DNA from: Lelliottia wanjuensis
Lineage (GTDB): Bacteria > Pseudomonadota > Gammaproteobacteria > Enterobacterales > Enterobacteriaceae
DNA: 64,000 nt
Assembly: GCF_030238365.1 (NCBI RefSeq)
Contig: NZ_JASSOT010000057.1
Span: 1-64,000, forward strand
Direction: 5' to 3'
The notes beneath the pieces were generated by a model, which made no database searches, had not been told where the DNA came from, and worked only from the letters and a program-made list of their open reading frames with translations. The position numbers were made by a program, and so were the translations under genes. The number at the start of each line of letters is the position of its first letter. Position 1 is the first letter of the stretch. This document shows positions 50,414 through 60,003 of this stretch, piece by piece.

Positions 50414-51310
50414 CTACAACCCTTTCCGCACCCTACGCTGGGTATAAATCGCATCAGCAACAAACACCGCCAGCGCGACCCAGATGAACGCGAAGGTCAC
50501 CATCTTATCCGCCCCCGGCACTTCGCCGTAGAACACCACCGCCAGCAGGAACATCAGCGTCGGGCCGATGTACTGGAAGAAGCCGAGCGTCGACAGACGC
50601 AGGCGCGTGGCGGCCCCGGTGAAGCACAGCAGCGGAATGGTCGTGACCACGCCCGCGGCAATCAGCATCAGGTTCAGCGACCACGGGTTATTGCCCATAT
50701 GGCTGGTGCTACTGTCGGCAATGCCGAACAGGTAAATCGCGGCCAGCGGCAGCAGCCACAGGGTTTCAAACAGCATCCCGGTTTGTGCTTCCACGGCGAT
50801 TTTCTTACGCACCAGACCATAAAACGCGAAGCTAAACGCCAGTCCCAGGGCGATAATCGGCAGCGAGCCAAAGGTCCACAGCTGAACCAGCACGCCGCAG
50901 AGCGCAAGTAGTACCGCCACCCACTGCATCCGGCGGAAGCGTTCGCCAAGGAACAGCATCCCCAGCACGATATTCACCAGCGGGTTAATGAAGTACCCCA
51001 GACTCGCTTCCAGCATGTGGTGGTTATTCACCGCCCAGATGAACAGCAGCCAGTTGCCGCCGATCAGCACCGCCGACAGCGCCAGCAGGAATATTTTCTT
51101 CGGGGTTTGCAGCAGCGTTTTCACGCCTGACCACTGACGGCTCACGCTCATCAACGCGATCATAAAGAAAAACGACCAGATCACGCGGTGGGTCAGGATT
51201 TCGTCAGCCGGGACAAAGTAGATCAGCTTGAAGTACGCGGGCGCGATACCCCAAATAAAATAAGCGGCAAGGGCGAGTAAAACGCCCTGCCGCGTCTGTT
51301 TAGCATCCAT
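50414..51310 (-). CDS. rarD: EamA-family permease RarD
   Basis: A 298-residue drug/metabolite transporter-superfamily protein with about 10 membrane segments. RarD was named for predicted chloramphenicol resistance, but its substrate is not established. N-terminal MDAKQTRQGVLLALAAYFIW matches the family. Convergent with corA; 51 nt downstream of yigI on the same strand. Confidence 0.92.
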   Translation of the reverse strand: MDAKQTRQGVLLALAAYFIWGIAPAYFKLIYFVPADEILTHRVIWSFFFMIALMSVSRQWSGVKTLLQTPKKIFLLALSAVLIGGNWLLFIWAVNNHHMLEASLGYFINPLVNIVLGMLFLGERFRRMQWVAVLLALCGVLVQLWTFGSLPIIALGLAFSFAFYGLVRKKIAVEAQTGMLFETLWLLPLAAIYLFGIADSSTSHMGNNPWSLNLMLIAAGVVTTIPLLCFTGAATRLRLSTLGFFQYIGPTLMFLLAVVFYGEVPGADKMVTFAFIWVALAVFVADAIYTQRRVRKGL

Positions 51311-51361
51311 CGGGATAATCCGTTACAAGAAAGTAAATTCATTTTACCCGATTAAACCGTC

Positions 51362-51829
51362 TCAACCCACCATATAAGTGGCGGTTGCGCTGGCGATGTA
51401 AACCTGCTCTTCGTTATGCAATTCGACGCGAGCGACGGCCACCTTATTGCCCGCGCGCAGCAGGCTGCTGGTGGCGGTAAAACGATTTCCGCGGCCCGGA
51501 CGCAGATAGTCCACGCGCAGATCGATGGTGCCCATCCTTGATAAGCGCTGACGCAGCTCATCTTCATTGATGGTGTCATGACGCGCCAGCGTACTGCCCA
51601 CGCAGACCAGCCCGGCGGCGACGTCCAGCGCCGAGGCGATCACCCCGCCGTGCAAAATGCTTTGCGCCCAGTTTCCGACCATCATCGGCTGATTATTAAA
51701 ACTCAGCTGCGCGAAGCCCTTCTCGTAACGCTCCAGCTCCAGCCCCAGCGCGCGGTTAAAGGGCATGTGGTAGACAAAAATCTCCCCCACCAGTTTCAAA
51801 GCTTCTTCAGCGGTAAGCGTGGCTGACAT
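51362..51829 (-). CDS. yigI: Acyl-CoA thioesterase YigI
   Basis: A 155-residue hot-dog-fold thioesterase of the PaaI/YigI type. The motif [21 protein letters not shown] holds the helix of the hot dog and its conserved HGG. E. coli YigI has been described as a medium- and long-chain acyl-CoA thioesterase. The ATG at 51829 gives [12 protein letters not shown], like E. coli; a four-codon upstream extension is possible. Same strand as rarD, divergent from pldA. Confidence 0.9.
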   Translation of the reverse strand: MSATLTAEEALKLVGEIFVYHMPFNRALGLELERYEKGFAQLSFNNQPMMVGNWAQSILHGGVIASALDVAAGLVCVGSTLARHDTINEDELRQRLSRMGTIDLRVDYLRPGRGNRFTATSSLLRAGNKVAVARVELHNEEQVYIASATATYMVG

Positions 51830-51990
51830 GAACAGTCGCATCCTTCGTTGTTAACAAAATGTTGATTTTATGCTTCAAGGATAAGGATTTCCACTTTCAG
51901 AAACGAGGAGGGGAAGTTAATTGAGAAATAGGTAGAATGTGTCGCACATAACTATTCACATAATTTCTAATTTGCAGGAGAACACCACCG

Positions 51991-52860
51991 ATGCGGATGT
52001 ATCTGGGTTGGTTACTGGCGGCGGTTGCGCTGCCCCTCACAGCATTTGCGCAGGAAGCGACGCTCAAAGAGGTACACGATAAACCCGCCGTGCGCGGCAG
52101 CATTATCGCTAACCTGCTTCAGGAGCATGACAATCCGTTCACGCTCTACCCGTACGACACCAACTATGTGATCTACACCCAGACCAGCGATCTGAACAAA
52201 GAAGCGATCAGCTCCTACAACTGGTCCGATAATGCGCGCAAAGACGAAGTGAAATTCCAGCTCAGCCTGGCGTTCCCGTTCTGGCGCGGCATTCTGGGGC
52301 CGAACTCGGTTCTGGGCGGTTCTTACACGCAGAAATCCTGGTGGCAGCTCTCCAACAGCGGCGAATCCTCTCCGTTCCGTGAAACCAACTATGAGCCGCA
52401 GCTGTTCCTTGGCTTTGCGACCGACGACGAATTCGCGGGCTGGACGCTGCGCGACGTGGAGTTTGGCTTCAACCACGACTCCAACGGGCGTTCCGACCCG
52501 ACTTCCCGCAGCTGGAACCGTCTCTACACCCGCCTGATGGCGCAAAACGGCAACTGGATGGTGGAAGTGAAGCCGTGGTATGTGATTGGCGATACGGATG
52601 ACAACCCGGATATCACCAAATACATGGGCTACTATCAGCTCAAAATCGGCTATCAGCTGGGCGACGCGGTGCTGAGCGCCAAAGGTCAGTACAACTGGAA
52701 TACCGGCTACGGCGGCGCAGAGCTGGGCTTAAGCTACCCGATGACCAAACACGTGCGTATCTATACGCAGGTGTACAGCGGTTACGGCGAGTCGCTGATC
52801 GACTACAACTTTAATCAAACGCGCGTCGGCGTGGGCGTGATGCTGAACGATCTTTTCTAG
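51991..52860 (+). CDS. pldA: Outer membrane phospholipase A
   Basis: A 289-residue OMPLA. A signal peptide of 20 residues (ending TAFA) is followed by a 12-strand barrel. The catalytic triad is His162, Ser164 and Asn176 (142, 144 and 156 of the mature protein) in FNHDSNGRSD and SRSWNRL. It removes misplaced phospholipids from the outer leaflet and needs calcium and dimerisation. Followed by a terminator. Confidence 0.96.
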   Translation: MRMYLGWLLAAVALPLTAFAQEATLKEVHDKPAVRGSIIANLLQEHDNPFTLYPYDTNYVIYTQTSDLNKEAISSYNWSDNARKDEVKFQLSLAFPFWRGILGPNSVLGGSYTQKSWWQLSNSGESSPFRETNYEPQLFLGFATDDEFAGWTLRDVEFGFNHDSNGRSDPTSRSWNRLYTRLMAQNGNWMVEVKPWYVIGDTDDNPDITKYMGYYQLKIGYQLGDAVLSAKGQYNWNTGYGGAELGLSYPMTKHVRIYTQVYSGYGESLIDYNFNQTRVGVGVMLNDLF

Positions 52861-52903
52861 CCTGCTCGAATGTTTTTGCGTTAAACGTTGAAGTTTCTCT
52901 CTC

Positions 52904-52929
52904 AGGCGCTGAAAATAGCGCCTGTTTTG
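52904..52929 (+). terminator. pldA terminator
   Basis: The stem AGGCGCT / AGCGCCT closes a 6-nt loop and is followed by GTTTTGT. It is only 21 bases before the recQ start, so recQ may be read through or started nearby. Confidence 0.75.
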
Positions 52930-52950
52930 TATCTGGCAAATGGGGTTAAC

Positions 52951-54780
52951 GTGGCGCAGGCGGAAGTAATGAATCAGGAATCGCTGGCTAAACAGGTTTT
53001 GCAGGAAACCTTTGGCTATCAGCAGTTCCGCCCTGGCCAGGAAACCATCATTGAAACCGTGCTGGAAGGCCGTGACTGTCTGGTGGTCATGCCGACTGGC
53101 GGCGGGAAATCGCTCTGCTATCAGGTGCCCGCGCTGGTGCTGGACGGCCTCACGGTCGTCGTATCGCCGCTCATTTCCCTGATGAAAGACCAGGTGGATC
53201 AGCTGCTGGCGAACGGCGTTGCCGCTGCCTGTATCAACTCCACCCAGACCCGCGAACAGCAGCAGGAAGTAATGGCGGGCTGCCGTACCGGGCAGATTCG
53301 TCTGCTGTACATCGCCCCTGAACGCCTGATGCTGGATAACTTCCTCGATCATTTAGCGCACTGGAACCCGGTGCTGCTGGCGGTCGACGAAGCGCACTGT
53401 ATCTCCCAGTGGGGACACGATTTCCGTCCGGAATACGCCGCGCTCGGCCAACTGCGTCAGCGATTCCCGGCGCTGCCGTTTATGGCGCTCACCGCCACGG
53501 CGGATGACACTACGCGTCTGGATATCGTGCGTCTGCTCGGGCTGAACGATCCGTTCATTCAGGTCAGCAGCTTCGACCGCCCTAACATCCGCTACATGCT
53601 GATGGAAAAATTCAAGCCGACGGACCAGCTTCTGCGCTACGTGCAGGAGCAGCGCGGCAAATCCGGCATCATCTACTGCAACAGCCGCGCGAAGGTGGAA
53701 GACACCGCCGCGCGTCTGCAAAACCGTGGCTTTAGCGCCGCGGCCTATCACGCCGGTTTAGAAAACCACATCCGCGCCGATGTGCAGGAGAAATTCCAGC
53801 GCGACGACCTGCAAATCGTGGTCGCCACCGTCGCCTTCGGGATGGGGATCAACAAGCCGAACGTGCGCTTCGTGGTGCATTTCGACATCCCGCGTAATAT
53901 CGAATCTTACTATCAGGAGACGGGCCGCGCCGGGCGCGACGGTCTGCCTGCGGAAGCGATGCTGTTTTACGATCCGGCGGATATGGCGTGGCTGCGCCGC
54001 TGTCTGGAAGAAAAACCGCAGGGTCAGCTGCTGGATATCGAACGTCACAAGCTCAATGCGATGGGCGCGTTTGCCGAAGCGCAAACCTGTCGTCGTCTGG
54101 TGCTGCTTAACTATTTTGGTGAGGGGCGTCAGGAGCCGTGCGGCAACTGCGATGTTTGCCTCGATCCGCCGAAGCAGTACGATGGCCTGATGGACGCGCG
54201 TAAGGCGCTCTCAACCATTTACCGCGTGAACCAGCGCTTTGGTATGGGCTACGTGGTGGAAGTGCTGCGCGGGGCGAATAACCAACGTATCCGCGAGATG
54301 GGCCACGACAAGCTGCCGGTCTATGGCATTGGTCGCGAACAGAGCCACGAGCACTGGGTGAGCATTATCCGCCAGCTGATTCATCTCGGCTTTGCCACGC
54401 AAAACATTGCCCAGCACTCTGCGCTCCAGCTCACAGAAGCGGCGCGCCCGGTGCTGCGCGGCGAGTTAGAACTCCAGCTCGCGGTTCCGCGCGTCATTGC
54501 CCTGAAACCACGCGTGGCGCAAAAATCCTACGGCGGCAACTACGACCGCAAGCTGTTTGCCAAACTGCGCAAGCTGCGTAAGGCGATCGCCGACGAAGAG
54601 AACATCCCGCCGTATGTGGTGTTTAACGATGCGACGCTGATTGAAATGGCCGAGCAGATGCCGCTCAGCGCCGGTGAAATGCTCAGCGTTAACGGCGTCG
54701 GGACGCGCAAACTCGAGCGCTTCGGCAAAGAGTTCATGGCGCTGATCCGCTCTCATGCGGATGGTGACGATGAGGAGTAG
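52951..54780 (+). CDS. recQ: ATP-dependent DNA helicase RecQ
   Basis: A 609-residue 3'-5' helicase of recombination and fork repair. Walker A is TGGGKS (49-54), motif II is DEAH, and motif VI is QETGRAGRDG. Zn-binding cysteines are in QTCRRL and CGNCDVC, followed by a winged helix and a C-terminal HRDC domain (LRKLRKAIADEENIPPYVVF). A GTG start at 52951 gives the E. coli N-terminus (MAQAEV); the longer ATG frame runs back through the pldA terminator and is unlikely. Confidence 0.95.
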   Translation: MAQAEVMNQESLAKQVLQETFGYQQFRPGQETIIETVLEGRDCLVVMPTGGGKSLCYQVPALVLDGLTVVVSPLISLMKDQVDQLLANGVAAACINSTQTREQQQEVMAGCRTGQIRLLYIAPERLMLDNFLDHLAHWNPVLLAVDEAHCISQWGHDFRPEYAALGQLRQRFPALPFMALTATADDTTRLDIVRLLGLNDPFIQVSSFDRPNIRYMLMEKFKPTDQLLRYVQEQRGKSGIIYCNSRAKVEDTAARLQNRGFSAAAYHAGLENHIRADVQEKFQRDDLQIVVATVAFGMGINKPNVRFVVHFDIPRNIESYYQETGRAGRDGLPAEAMLFYDPADMAWLRRCLEEKPQGQLLDIERHKLNAMGAFAEAQTCRRLVLLNYFGEGRQEPCGNCDVCLDPPKQYDGLMDARKALSTIYRVNQRFGMGYVVEVLRGANNQRIREMGHDKLPVYGIGREQSHEHWVSIIRQLIHLGFATQNIAQHSALQLTEAARPVLRGELELQLAVPRVIALKPRVAQKSYGGNYDRKLFAKLRKLRKAIADEENIPPYVVFNDATLIEMAEQMPLSAGEMLSVNGVGTRKLERFGKEFMALIRSHADGDDEE

Positions 54781-54841
54781 TCAGCCCGGCTAAAAAGTGC
54801 CAGGATGGTGACTCACTGAACTATTCTCCCGCGAGTTAATT

Positions 54842-55465
54842 ATGTTGATGCTATTCCTCACTGTGGCGTTGGTGCACATCGTTGCGCTGATGAGCCCTGG
54901 CCCTGACTTTTTCTTCGTTTCGCAGACCGCCGTCAGCCGCTCCCGTAAAGAGGCGATGATGGGCGTGCTCGGGATTACCATGGGCGTAATGGTCTGGGCT
55001 GCCGTGGCGCTGCTCGGCCTGAACCTGATCCTCGCGAAAATGGCCTGGCTGCATAACATCATTATGGTCGGCGGCGGCCTGTATCTGTGCTGGATGGGCT
55101 ACCAGATGCTGCGCGGTGCGCTGAAGAAAGAAGAGGGCGTTGCTGCGCCAGAGCCGAAAGTGGAGCTGGCCACCGGCGGTCGCAGCTTTGTGCGCGGATT
55201 ACTGACCAACCTTGCCAACCCCAAAGCGATTATCTATTTCGGCTCGGTGTTTTCTCTGTTCGTCGGTGACGACGTCGGCGCAGGCGCGCGCTGGGGTATT
55301 TTCCTGCTGATCGTCGTCGAAACCTTCGCGTGGTTCACCGTGGTGGCGAGCCTGTTCGCCTTACCGTCCATGCGTCGCGGCTATCAGCGTCTGGCGAAGT
55401 GGATCGACGGTTTTGCCGGTGCGCTGTTTGCAGGGTTTGGGATTCACCTGATTATTTCGCGCTAA
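54842..55465 (+). CDS. rhtC: Threonine exporter RhtC
   Basis: A 207-residue LysE/RhtB-family exporter with six membrane segments. The N-terminal signature LMSPGPDFFFVSQTAVSRSR and TNLANPKAIIYFGSVF are typical. RhtC exports L-threonine. It follows recQ by 61 nt and converges with rhtB. Confidence 0.94.
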   Translation: MLMLFLTVALVHIVALMSPGPDFFFVSQTAVSRSRKEAMMGVLGITMGVMVWAAVALLGLNLILAKMAWLHNIIMVGGGLYLCWMGYQMLRGALKKEEGVAAPEPKVELATGGRSFVRGLLTNLANPKAIIYFGSVFSLFVGDDVGAGARWGIFLLIVVETFAWFTVVASLFALPSMRRGYQRLAKWIDGFAGALFAGFGIHLIISR

Positions 55466-55471
55466 GTTTTC

Positions 55472-55506
55472 GTAGGCCGGATAAGGTGCGTGCACCGCCA
55501 TCCGGC
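55472..55506. repeat. Single REP between rhtC and rhtB
   Basis: One REP unit (GTAGGCCGGATAAGGTGCGT...CCATCCGGC) in the convergent rhtC-rhtB gap, followed by TTTT. It may act as a terminator in this orientation. Confidence 0.8.
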
Positions 55507-55515
55507 TTTTCTCAT

Positions 55516-56136
55516 TCAGGCATGCCTCGCCGAAGCCAATAACGCCCCCACCAGCATAAACAACGACCCAAACACTTTATTCAACGCCTTCATCTGCTTA
55601 GGCCCCTTAATCCACGCCGCAATCCGCTGCGCCAGCGTCGCGTAACCAATCATCACGATGATATCGACAATAATGGTCGTGGCACCCAGCACCACGTACT
55701 GCATCACCTGGGGCTGATGCGGGACGATGAACTGCGGGAAGAGGGCGGCGAGAAACACGATGCTTTTCGGGTTGGTCAGGTTCACGAACACCGCGCGCTT
55801 GAACAGACGACCGCGCGTCTGCGTGTGGGCGAGGGTATTCAGGTCGATTGAGCCCGCCGCGCGCCACTGCTGGATTCCCAGCCAAATCAGATACGCCGCG
55901 CCCGCCCATTTCAGCACCTCAAACGCCAGCACTGAACGCGAGAACAGCGTACCGAGCCCAATCCCCACCAGCACAATATGAATCCCCAGCCCGGTCTGTA
56001 GTCCGGCAATGGACGCAGCCGCGCCGCGATAGCCGTGGTTAATGGACGTGGTCATGGTATTGATCGCGCCGGAGCCAGGGGAAAGGCTCAGGATGATGGA
56101 TGTCAGCAGGTAAGCGAACCACCACTCGAAGGTCAT
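55516..56136 (-). CDS. rhtB: Homoserine/homoserine lactone exporter RhtB
   Basis: A 206-residue LysE/RhtB-family exporter with six membrane segments, paralogous to rhtC. The N-terminal [20 protein letters not shown] is the family motif. RhtB exports homoserine and its lactone. Convergent with rhtC and divergent from pldB. Confidence 0.94.
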   Translation of the reverse strand: MTFEWWFAYLLTSIILSLSPGSGAINTMTTSINHGYRGAAASIAGLQTGLGIHIVLVGIGLGTLFSRSVLAFEVLKWAGAAYLIWLGIQQWRAAGSIDLNTLAHTQTRGRLFKRAVFVNLTNPKSIVFLAALFPQFIVPHQPQVMQYVVLGATTIIVDIIVMIGYATLAQRIAAWIKGPKQMKALNKVFGSLFMLVGALLASARHA

Positions 56137-56245
56137 TTGAAACTCCCGAATCGTCTATTTTTATGCCACAATACGCTATTGTCGCGTCGTTGTGCGATGC
56201 GTCCTGAAAAAACGATATTCCTTGGCTTACAGGGGTGGAAACCCG

Positions 56246-57238
56246 ATGTTTCAGCAGAAAAAGGACTGGGAAACACGCGAGAACGCATTTGCTGCTTTCT
56301 CCATGGGGCCGCTGACCGATTTCTGGCGTCAGCGCGAAGAGGCCGAAATTACCGGCGTGGATAATGTTCCGGTGCGCTTTGTGCGTTTTCGGGATGTCAA
56401 AAACGACCGTGTGATCGTTGTCTGTCCCGGTCGAATCGAAAGTTACGTCAAATACGCTGAACTGGCTTACGACCTTTTCCATCTTGGTTTTGATGTGTTG
56501 ATAATCGACCATCGTGGGCAAGGGCGCTCCGGGCGGTTGTTATCGGACACGCACCGTGGGCATGTGGTGAATTTCAGCGATTATGTCGACGATCTCGCTG
56601 CGTTCTGGGAGCAGGAAGTGCAGCCCGGTCCGTGGCGCAAACGCTACATTCTGGCGCACTCGATGGGCGGGGCAATTGCGACGCTGTTTTTACAACGTCA
56701 CCCGCATCAGTGCGATGCCATTGCGCTTACCGCGCCGATGTTTGGCATCGTGATGCGCTTCCCGGACTGGATGGTGCGCCATATTCTCGACTGGGCTGAG
56801 GGCCATCAGCGCATTCGTGAAGGCTACGCGATCGGTACCGGTCGCTGGCGCGCCCTGCCGTTTGCCATGAACGTGCTGACGCACAGCCGACAGCGCTATC
56901 GCCGCAACCTGCGCTTTTACGCCGATGAGCCGCGTCTGCGCGTCGGTGGGCCAACGTACCACTGGGTGCGTGAGGGCATCCGCGCGGGTGAATCAGCGCT
57001 CGCGGGTGTCAATAAAGATGCGACGCCGACGCTTCTGATTCAGGCCGAAGAAGAGCGTGTGGTGGATAACCGCATGCACGACCGTTTTTGTGAATTGCGC
57101 GCCGCCGCCGGACATCCCTGTGAAGGGGAAAAACCGCTGGTCATAAAGGGCGCGTACCATGAGATCCTTTTTGAAAAGGACACCATGCGCTCAGTCGCGC
57201 TCAACGCCATCGTCGAGTTTTTCGACAGGCATAACTGA
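56246..57238 (+). CDS. pldB: Lysophospholipase L2
   Basis: A 330-residue alpha/beta hydrolase. The nucleophile Ser139 is in LAHSMGGA, with an oxyanion-region IDHRGQGRSGR. It cleaves 2-acyl lysophospholipids at the inner membrane. The ATG at 56246 gives MFQQKKDWETREN, like E. coli, but the C-terminus is about 10 residues shorter. It is 25 nt before yigL. In enterobacteria, SgrS pairs within the pldB end of this mRNA and raises YigL; I did not identify the pairing site. Confidence 0.94.
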   Translation: MFQQKKDWETRENAFAAFSMGPLTDFWRQREEAEITGVDNVPVRFVRFRDVKNDRVIVVCPGRIESYVKYAELAYDLFHLGFDVLIIDHRGQGRSGRLLSDTHRGHVVNFSDYVDDLAAFWEQEVQPGPWRKRYILAHSMGGAIATLFLQRHPHQCDAIALTAPMFGIVMRFPDWMVRHILDWAEGHQRIREGYAIGTGRWRALPFAMNVLTHSRQRYRRNLRFYADEPRLRVGGPTYHWVREGIRAGESALAGVNKDATPTLLIQAEEERVVDNRMHDRFCELRAAAGHPCEGEKPLVIKGAYHEILFEKDTMRSVALNAIVEFFDRHN

Positions 57239-57263
57239 TTTCCTATTGAGGTTAAATTTTCCT

Positions 57264-58064
57264 ATGTACCAGGTTGTCGCATCTGATTTAGATGGCACGC
57301 TGCTTTCCCCCGATCACACCCTGTCGCCTTACGCGAAAGAAACCTTAAAACTCCTGACTGCTCGTGGCGTGAACTTCGTTTTCGCGACGGGCCGCCACCA
57401 CGTGGATGTGGGGCAGATCCGCGATAATCTGGACATTAAAGCGTACATGATCACCTCCAACGGTGCGCGCGTACACGACACCGACGGCAACCTGATCTTC
57501 ACCCATAACCTCGACCGCGACATCGCCGCCGACCTGTTTGGCGTGGTGCATAGCAACCCGAAGATCGTCACTAACGTCTACCGCAACGACGACTGGTTTA
57601 TGAACCGTCATCGCCCGGATGAGATGCGTTTCTTCAAGGAAGCGGTGTTCAACTACACCCTGTACGAGCCAGGTTTACTTGAGCCAGAAGGGATCAGCAA
57701 AGTGTTCTTCACCTGCGAAAGCCACGAAGAATTGCTCCCGCTGGAGCAGGCGATTAACGCGCGCTGGGGCGATCGCGTCAACGTCAGCTTCTCCACTCTG
57801 ACCTGTCTGGAAGTGATGGCGGGCGGCGTGTCGAAAGGCCACGCGCTGGAAGCGGTCGCGAAACGCATGGGCTACGAGCTGAAAGATTGCATCGCCTTTG
57901 GCGACGGCATGAACGACGCGGAAATGCTGTCGATGGCCGGGAAAGGCTGCATCATGGAAAATGCGCACCAGCGTCTGAAAGACATGCATCCGGAGCTGGA
58001 AGTGATCGGCACCAACGCCGACAACGCCGTGCCGAACTACCTGCGCAAGCTGTTCCTTGAATAA
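57264..58064 (+). CDS. yigL: HAD phosphatase YigL
   Basis: A 266-residue Cof-type HAD hydrolase. The nucleophile Asp8 is in SDLDGTLL, and the C-terminal GDGMNDAEML binds Mg. E. coli YigL dephosphorylates sugar phosphates and pyridoxal phosphate, and helps relieve glucose-phosphate stress after SgrS induction. The ATG at 57264 gives MYQVVASDLD; the longer frame into pldB is not supported. Confidence 0.94.
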   Translation: MYQVVASDLDGTLLSPDHTLSPYAKETLKLLTARGVNFVFATGRHHVDVGQIRDNLDIKAYMITSNGARVHDTDGNLIFTHNLDRDIAADLFGVVHSNPKIVTNVYRNDDWFMNRHRPDEMRFFKEAVFNYTLYEPGLLEPEGISKVFFTCESHEELLPLEQAINARWGDRVNVSFSTLTCLEVMAGGVSKGHALEAVAKRMGYELKDCIAFGDGMNDAEMLSMAGKGCIMENAHQRLKDMHPELEVIGTNADNAVPNYLRKLFLE

Positions 58065-58146
58065 TCTTCATTTGATTGTTTATTGCTCAGTTGTCAACTG
58101 AAGAGTTCGCTACAATGCCAGTCCTTCTTTCTGAGAGACATGCATT

Positions 58147-59046
58147 GTGGCGCTACTCATTATCACCACTATTCTGTGGGCCTTCTCGTTCAGCCTGATC
58201 GGTGAATACCTTGCCGGACACGTCGACAGCTACTTCTCGGTGCTGATGCGCGTCGGGCTGGCGGCGCTGGTGTTCCTGCCGTTTCTGCGCCTGCGCGGAC
58301 AAACGCTCAAAACCATTCTGCTGTACATGCTGGTGGGCGCGATGCAGCTCGGCATCATGTACCTGTTCAGTTTCCGCGCGTATGTCTATCTGTCGGTCTC
58401 GGAGTTCCTGCTGTTTACGGTGCTGACGCCGCTCTATATCACCCTGATCTATGACCTATTGAGCAAACGCCGCCTGCGCTGGGGCTACGTGCTGAGCGCG
58501 CTGCTGGCGGTGGCCGGAGCGGCGATTATTCGCTACGAAAAAGTGAGCGATCACTTCTGGACCGGCCTGATGTTTGTCCAGCTGGCGAACATCAGCTTTG
58601 CCATTGGGATGGTGGGCTACAAACGCCTGATGGAGATCCACCCGATGCCGCAGCACAACGCCTTCGCCTGGTTCTACATGGGGGCGTTCATCGTCGCGGT
58701 GGTGGCGTGGTTTATGCTCGGCAATCCGCAAAAACTGCCGACCACCACGCTGCAGTGGAGCGTGCTTGTCTGGCTGGGTGTGGTCGCATCAGGGCTGGGC
58801 TACTTTATGTGGAACTACGGTGCCACGCAGGTGGACGCCGGGACGCTGGGCATCATGAACAACGTTCACGTGCCCGCAGGGCTGCTGGTAAACCTGGCGA
58901 TCTGGCAGGAACAACCGCACTGGCCAAGCTTTATTATTGGGGGGACGGTGATCCTGGCTTCGCTATGGGTGCATCGCCATTGGGTCGCTCCGCGCTCCGA
59001 ACAAACGGCAGGTGGTCGCAAGCGTGATTCCGCGCTGAGCGAATAA
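58147..59046 (+). CDS. yigM: Biotin transporter YigM (BioP)
   Basis: A 299-residue EamA-family permease with about 10 membrane segments. The E. coli orthologue is the high-affinity biotin transporter. A GTG start at 58147 gives [17 protein letters not shown]. Its last 113 nt lie antisense to the end of metR. The end ([20 protein letters not shown]) is like that of E. coli YigM, so the overlap is not a frameshift artefact. Confidence 0.93.
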   Translation: MALLIITTILWAFSFSLIGEYLAGHVDSYFSVLMRVGLAALVFLPFLRLRGQTLKTILLYMLVGAMQLGIMYLFSFRAYVYLSVSEFLLFTVLTPLYITLIYDLLSKRRLRWGYVLSALLAVAGAAIIRYEKVSDHFWTGLMFVQLANISFAIGMVGYKRLMEIHPMPQHNAFAWFYMGAFIVAVVAWFMLGNPQKLPTTTLQWSVLVWLGVVASGLGYFMWNYGATQVDAGTLGIMNNVHVPAGLLVNLAIWQEQPHWPSFIIGGTVILASLWVHRHWVAPRSEQTAGGRKRDSALSE

Positions 59047-59887
59047 AGGCTTCCGTCACCGGCTGACGCTGCTCGCCATCGCGCACTGCGGCGTAAAGTC
59101 GGCTCCACAGTCCCTCGCCCAGGGTTTTGGTCACCACCAGACCCTGGCGTTCAAAACTCTCCACCACCCAGTGCGGCAGCGCCGCGATCCCCATTTTCGC
59201 CGCCACCATCTGTATCAACAGCAGGGTGTTATCGACGCTCTTCAGGTTCGGGCTGATGCCTGCCGGTTGCAGGAAATGACGCCAGATATCCAGACGACTG
59301 CGCTGCACCGGATAAATCAGCAGGGTTTCGGTCGCCAGATCTTCCGGCGTGACGCGGGTTTTCAGCGCTAACGGATGATCCGGGGCCAGCACCAGGCGCA
59401 CCTCATAATCAAACATCGGCGAATAGTGCAGACCGCTGCGCGGCAGAATATCGGAGGTCAGGACCAGATCCAGCTCGCCCTGCTGGAGGGAGGGCTGCGG
59501 GTCAAAGGTCACGCCCGATTTAAAGTCCATTTCCACCTGCGGCCAGTTCTGGCGGAAATTTTCCAGGGCGGGCGTTAGCCACTGAATACAGCTGTGACAC
59601 TCAATGGCAATGCGCAGCCGCGTCTGCTGCGGTTCATTGCAGGATTGTAGCGCGCTGGCGATCTGCGGCAGCACCTGATTCGCCAGCTGCAGCAAAATCT
59701 CGCCCTGCGGCGTAAAGCGCAGCGGCTGGCTCTTACGCACGAACAGACGGAAGCCAAGGCGTTGTTCCAGATCGCTGAACTGGTGTGACAGGGCGGATTG
59801 TGTTTGATGCAGCGTGGCCGCAGCCGCTGCGAGCGAACCGCAGTTCCGCAACGCTTGTAGCGTTTTCAGGTGTTTTATCTCGATCAT
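58934..59887 (-). CDS. metR: LysR-type regulator MetR
   Basis: A 317-residue LysR regulator that activates metE, metH and other methionine genes with homocysteine as co-effector. The N-terminal helix-turn-helix is in [20 protein letters not shown]. Length equals E. coli MetR. Divergent from metE. Its 3' end overlaps yigM on the other strand. A MetR-type site overlaps its own start codon. Confidence 0.95.
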   Translation of the reverse strand: MIEIKHLKTLQALRNCGSLAAAAATLHQTQSALSHQFSDLEQRLGFRLFVRKSQPLRFTPQGEILLQLANQVLPQIASALQSCNEPQQTRLRIAIECHSCIQWLTPALENFRQNWPQVEMDFKSGVTFDPQPSLQQGELDLVLTSDILPRSGLHYSPMFDYEVRLVLAPDHPLALKTRVTPEDLATETLLIYPVQRSRLDIWRHFLQPAGISPNLKSVDNTLLLIQMVAAKMGIAALPHWVVESFERQGLVVTKTLGEGLWSRLYAAVRDGEQRQPVTEAFIRSARNHACDHLPFVRSAERPNGDAPIAKPGSPSPQ

Positions 59888-59899
59888 GAAAGTCCTTCA
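59887..59899. promoter_or_regulatory. MetR site between metR and metE
   Basis: TGAAAGTCCTTCA fits the MetR consensus TGAA-N5-TTCA exactly. It lies at the metR start. A second half-like TGAAC follows at 59908. It is probably used for both metE activation and metR autoregulation. Confidence 0.8.
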
Positions 59900-59921
59900 C
59901 TTCGCCATGAACATTTTGCGC

Positions 59922-59950
59922 TTGAGGAATATACAGTACCTGCCAATTAT
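59922..59950 (+). promoter_or_regulatory. metE promoter
   Basis: A -35 TTGAGG (59922-59927), a 17-bp spacer and a -10 AATTAT (59945-59950) lie between the MetR site and the MetJ boxes. Confidence 0.6.
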
Positions 59951-59974
59951 AGATGTGTAAACATCTGGACGGCT
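59951..59974. promoter_or_regulatory. MetJ operator (three met boxes)
   Basis: Three adjacent 8-mers (AGATGTGT, AAACATCT, GGACGGCT) each match the met box AGACGTCT at six of eight positions. They begin right after the metE -10, where MetJ with S-adenosylmethionine would repress metE. Confidence 0.75.
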
Positions 59975-60003
59975 AAATAACGAATTCCATAAGAGGCAGC
60001 GAC

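Noticed and set aside
58091..58115. Possible BirA operator before yigM (TTGTCAAC)
   Set aside because: Only one half-site is present; the matching right half (GTTGACAA type) is not found at the needed distance.
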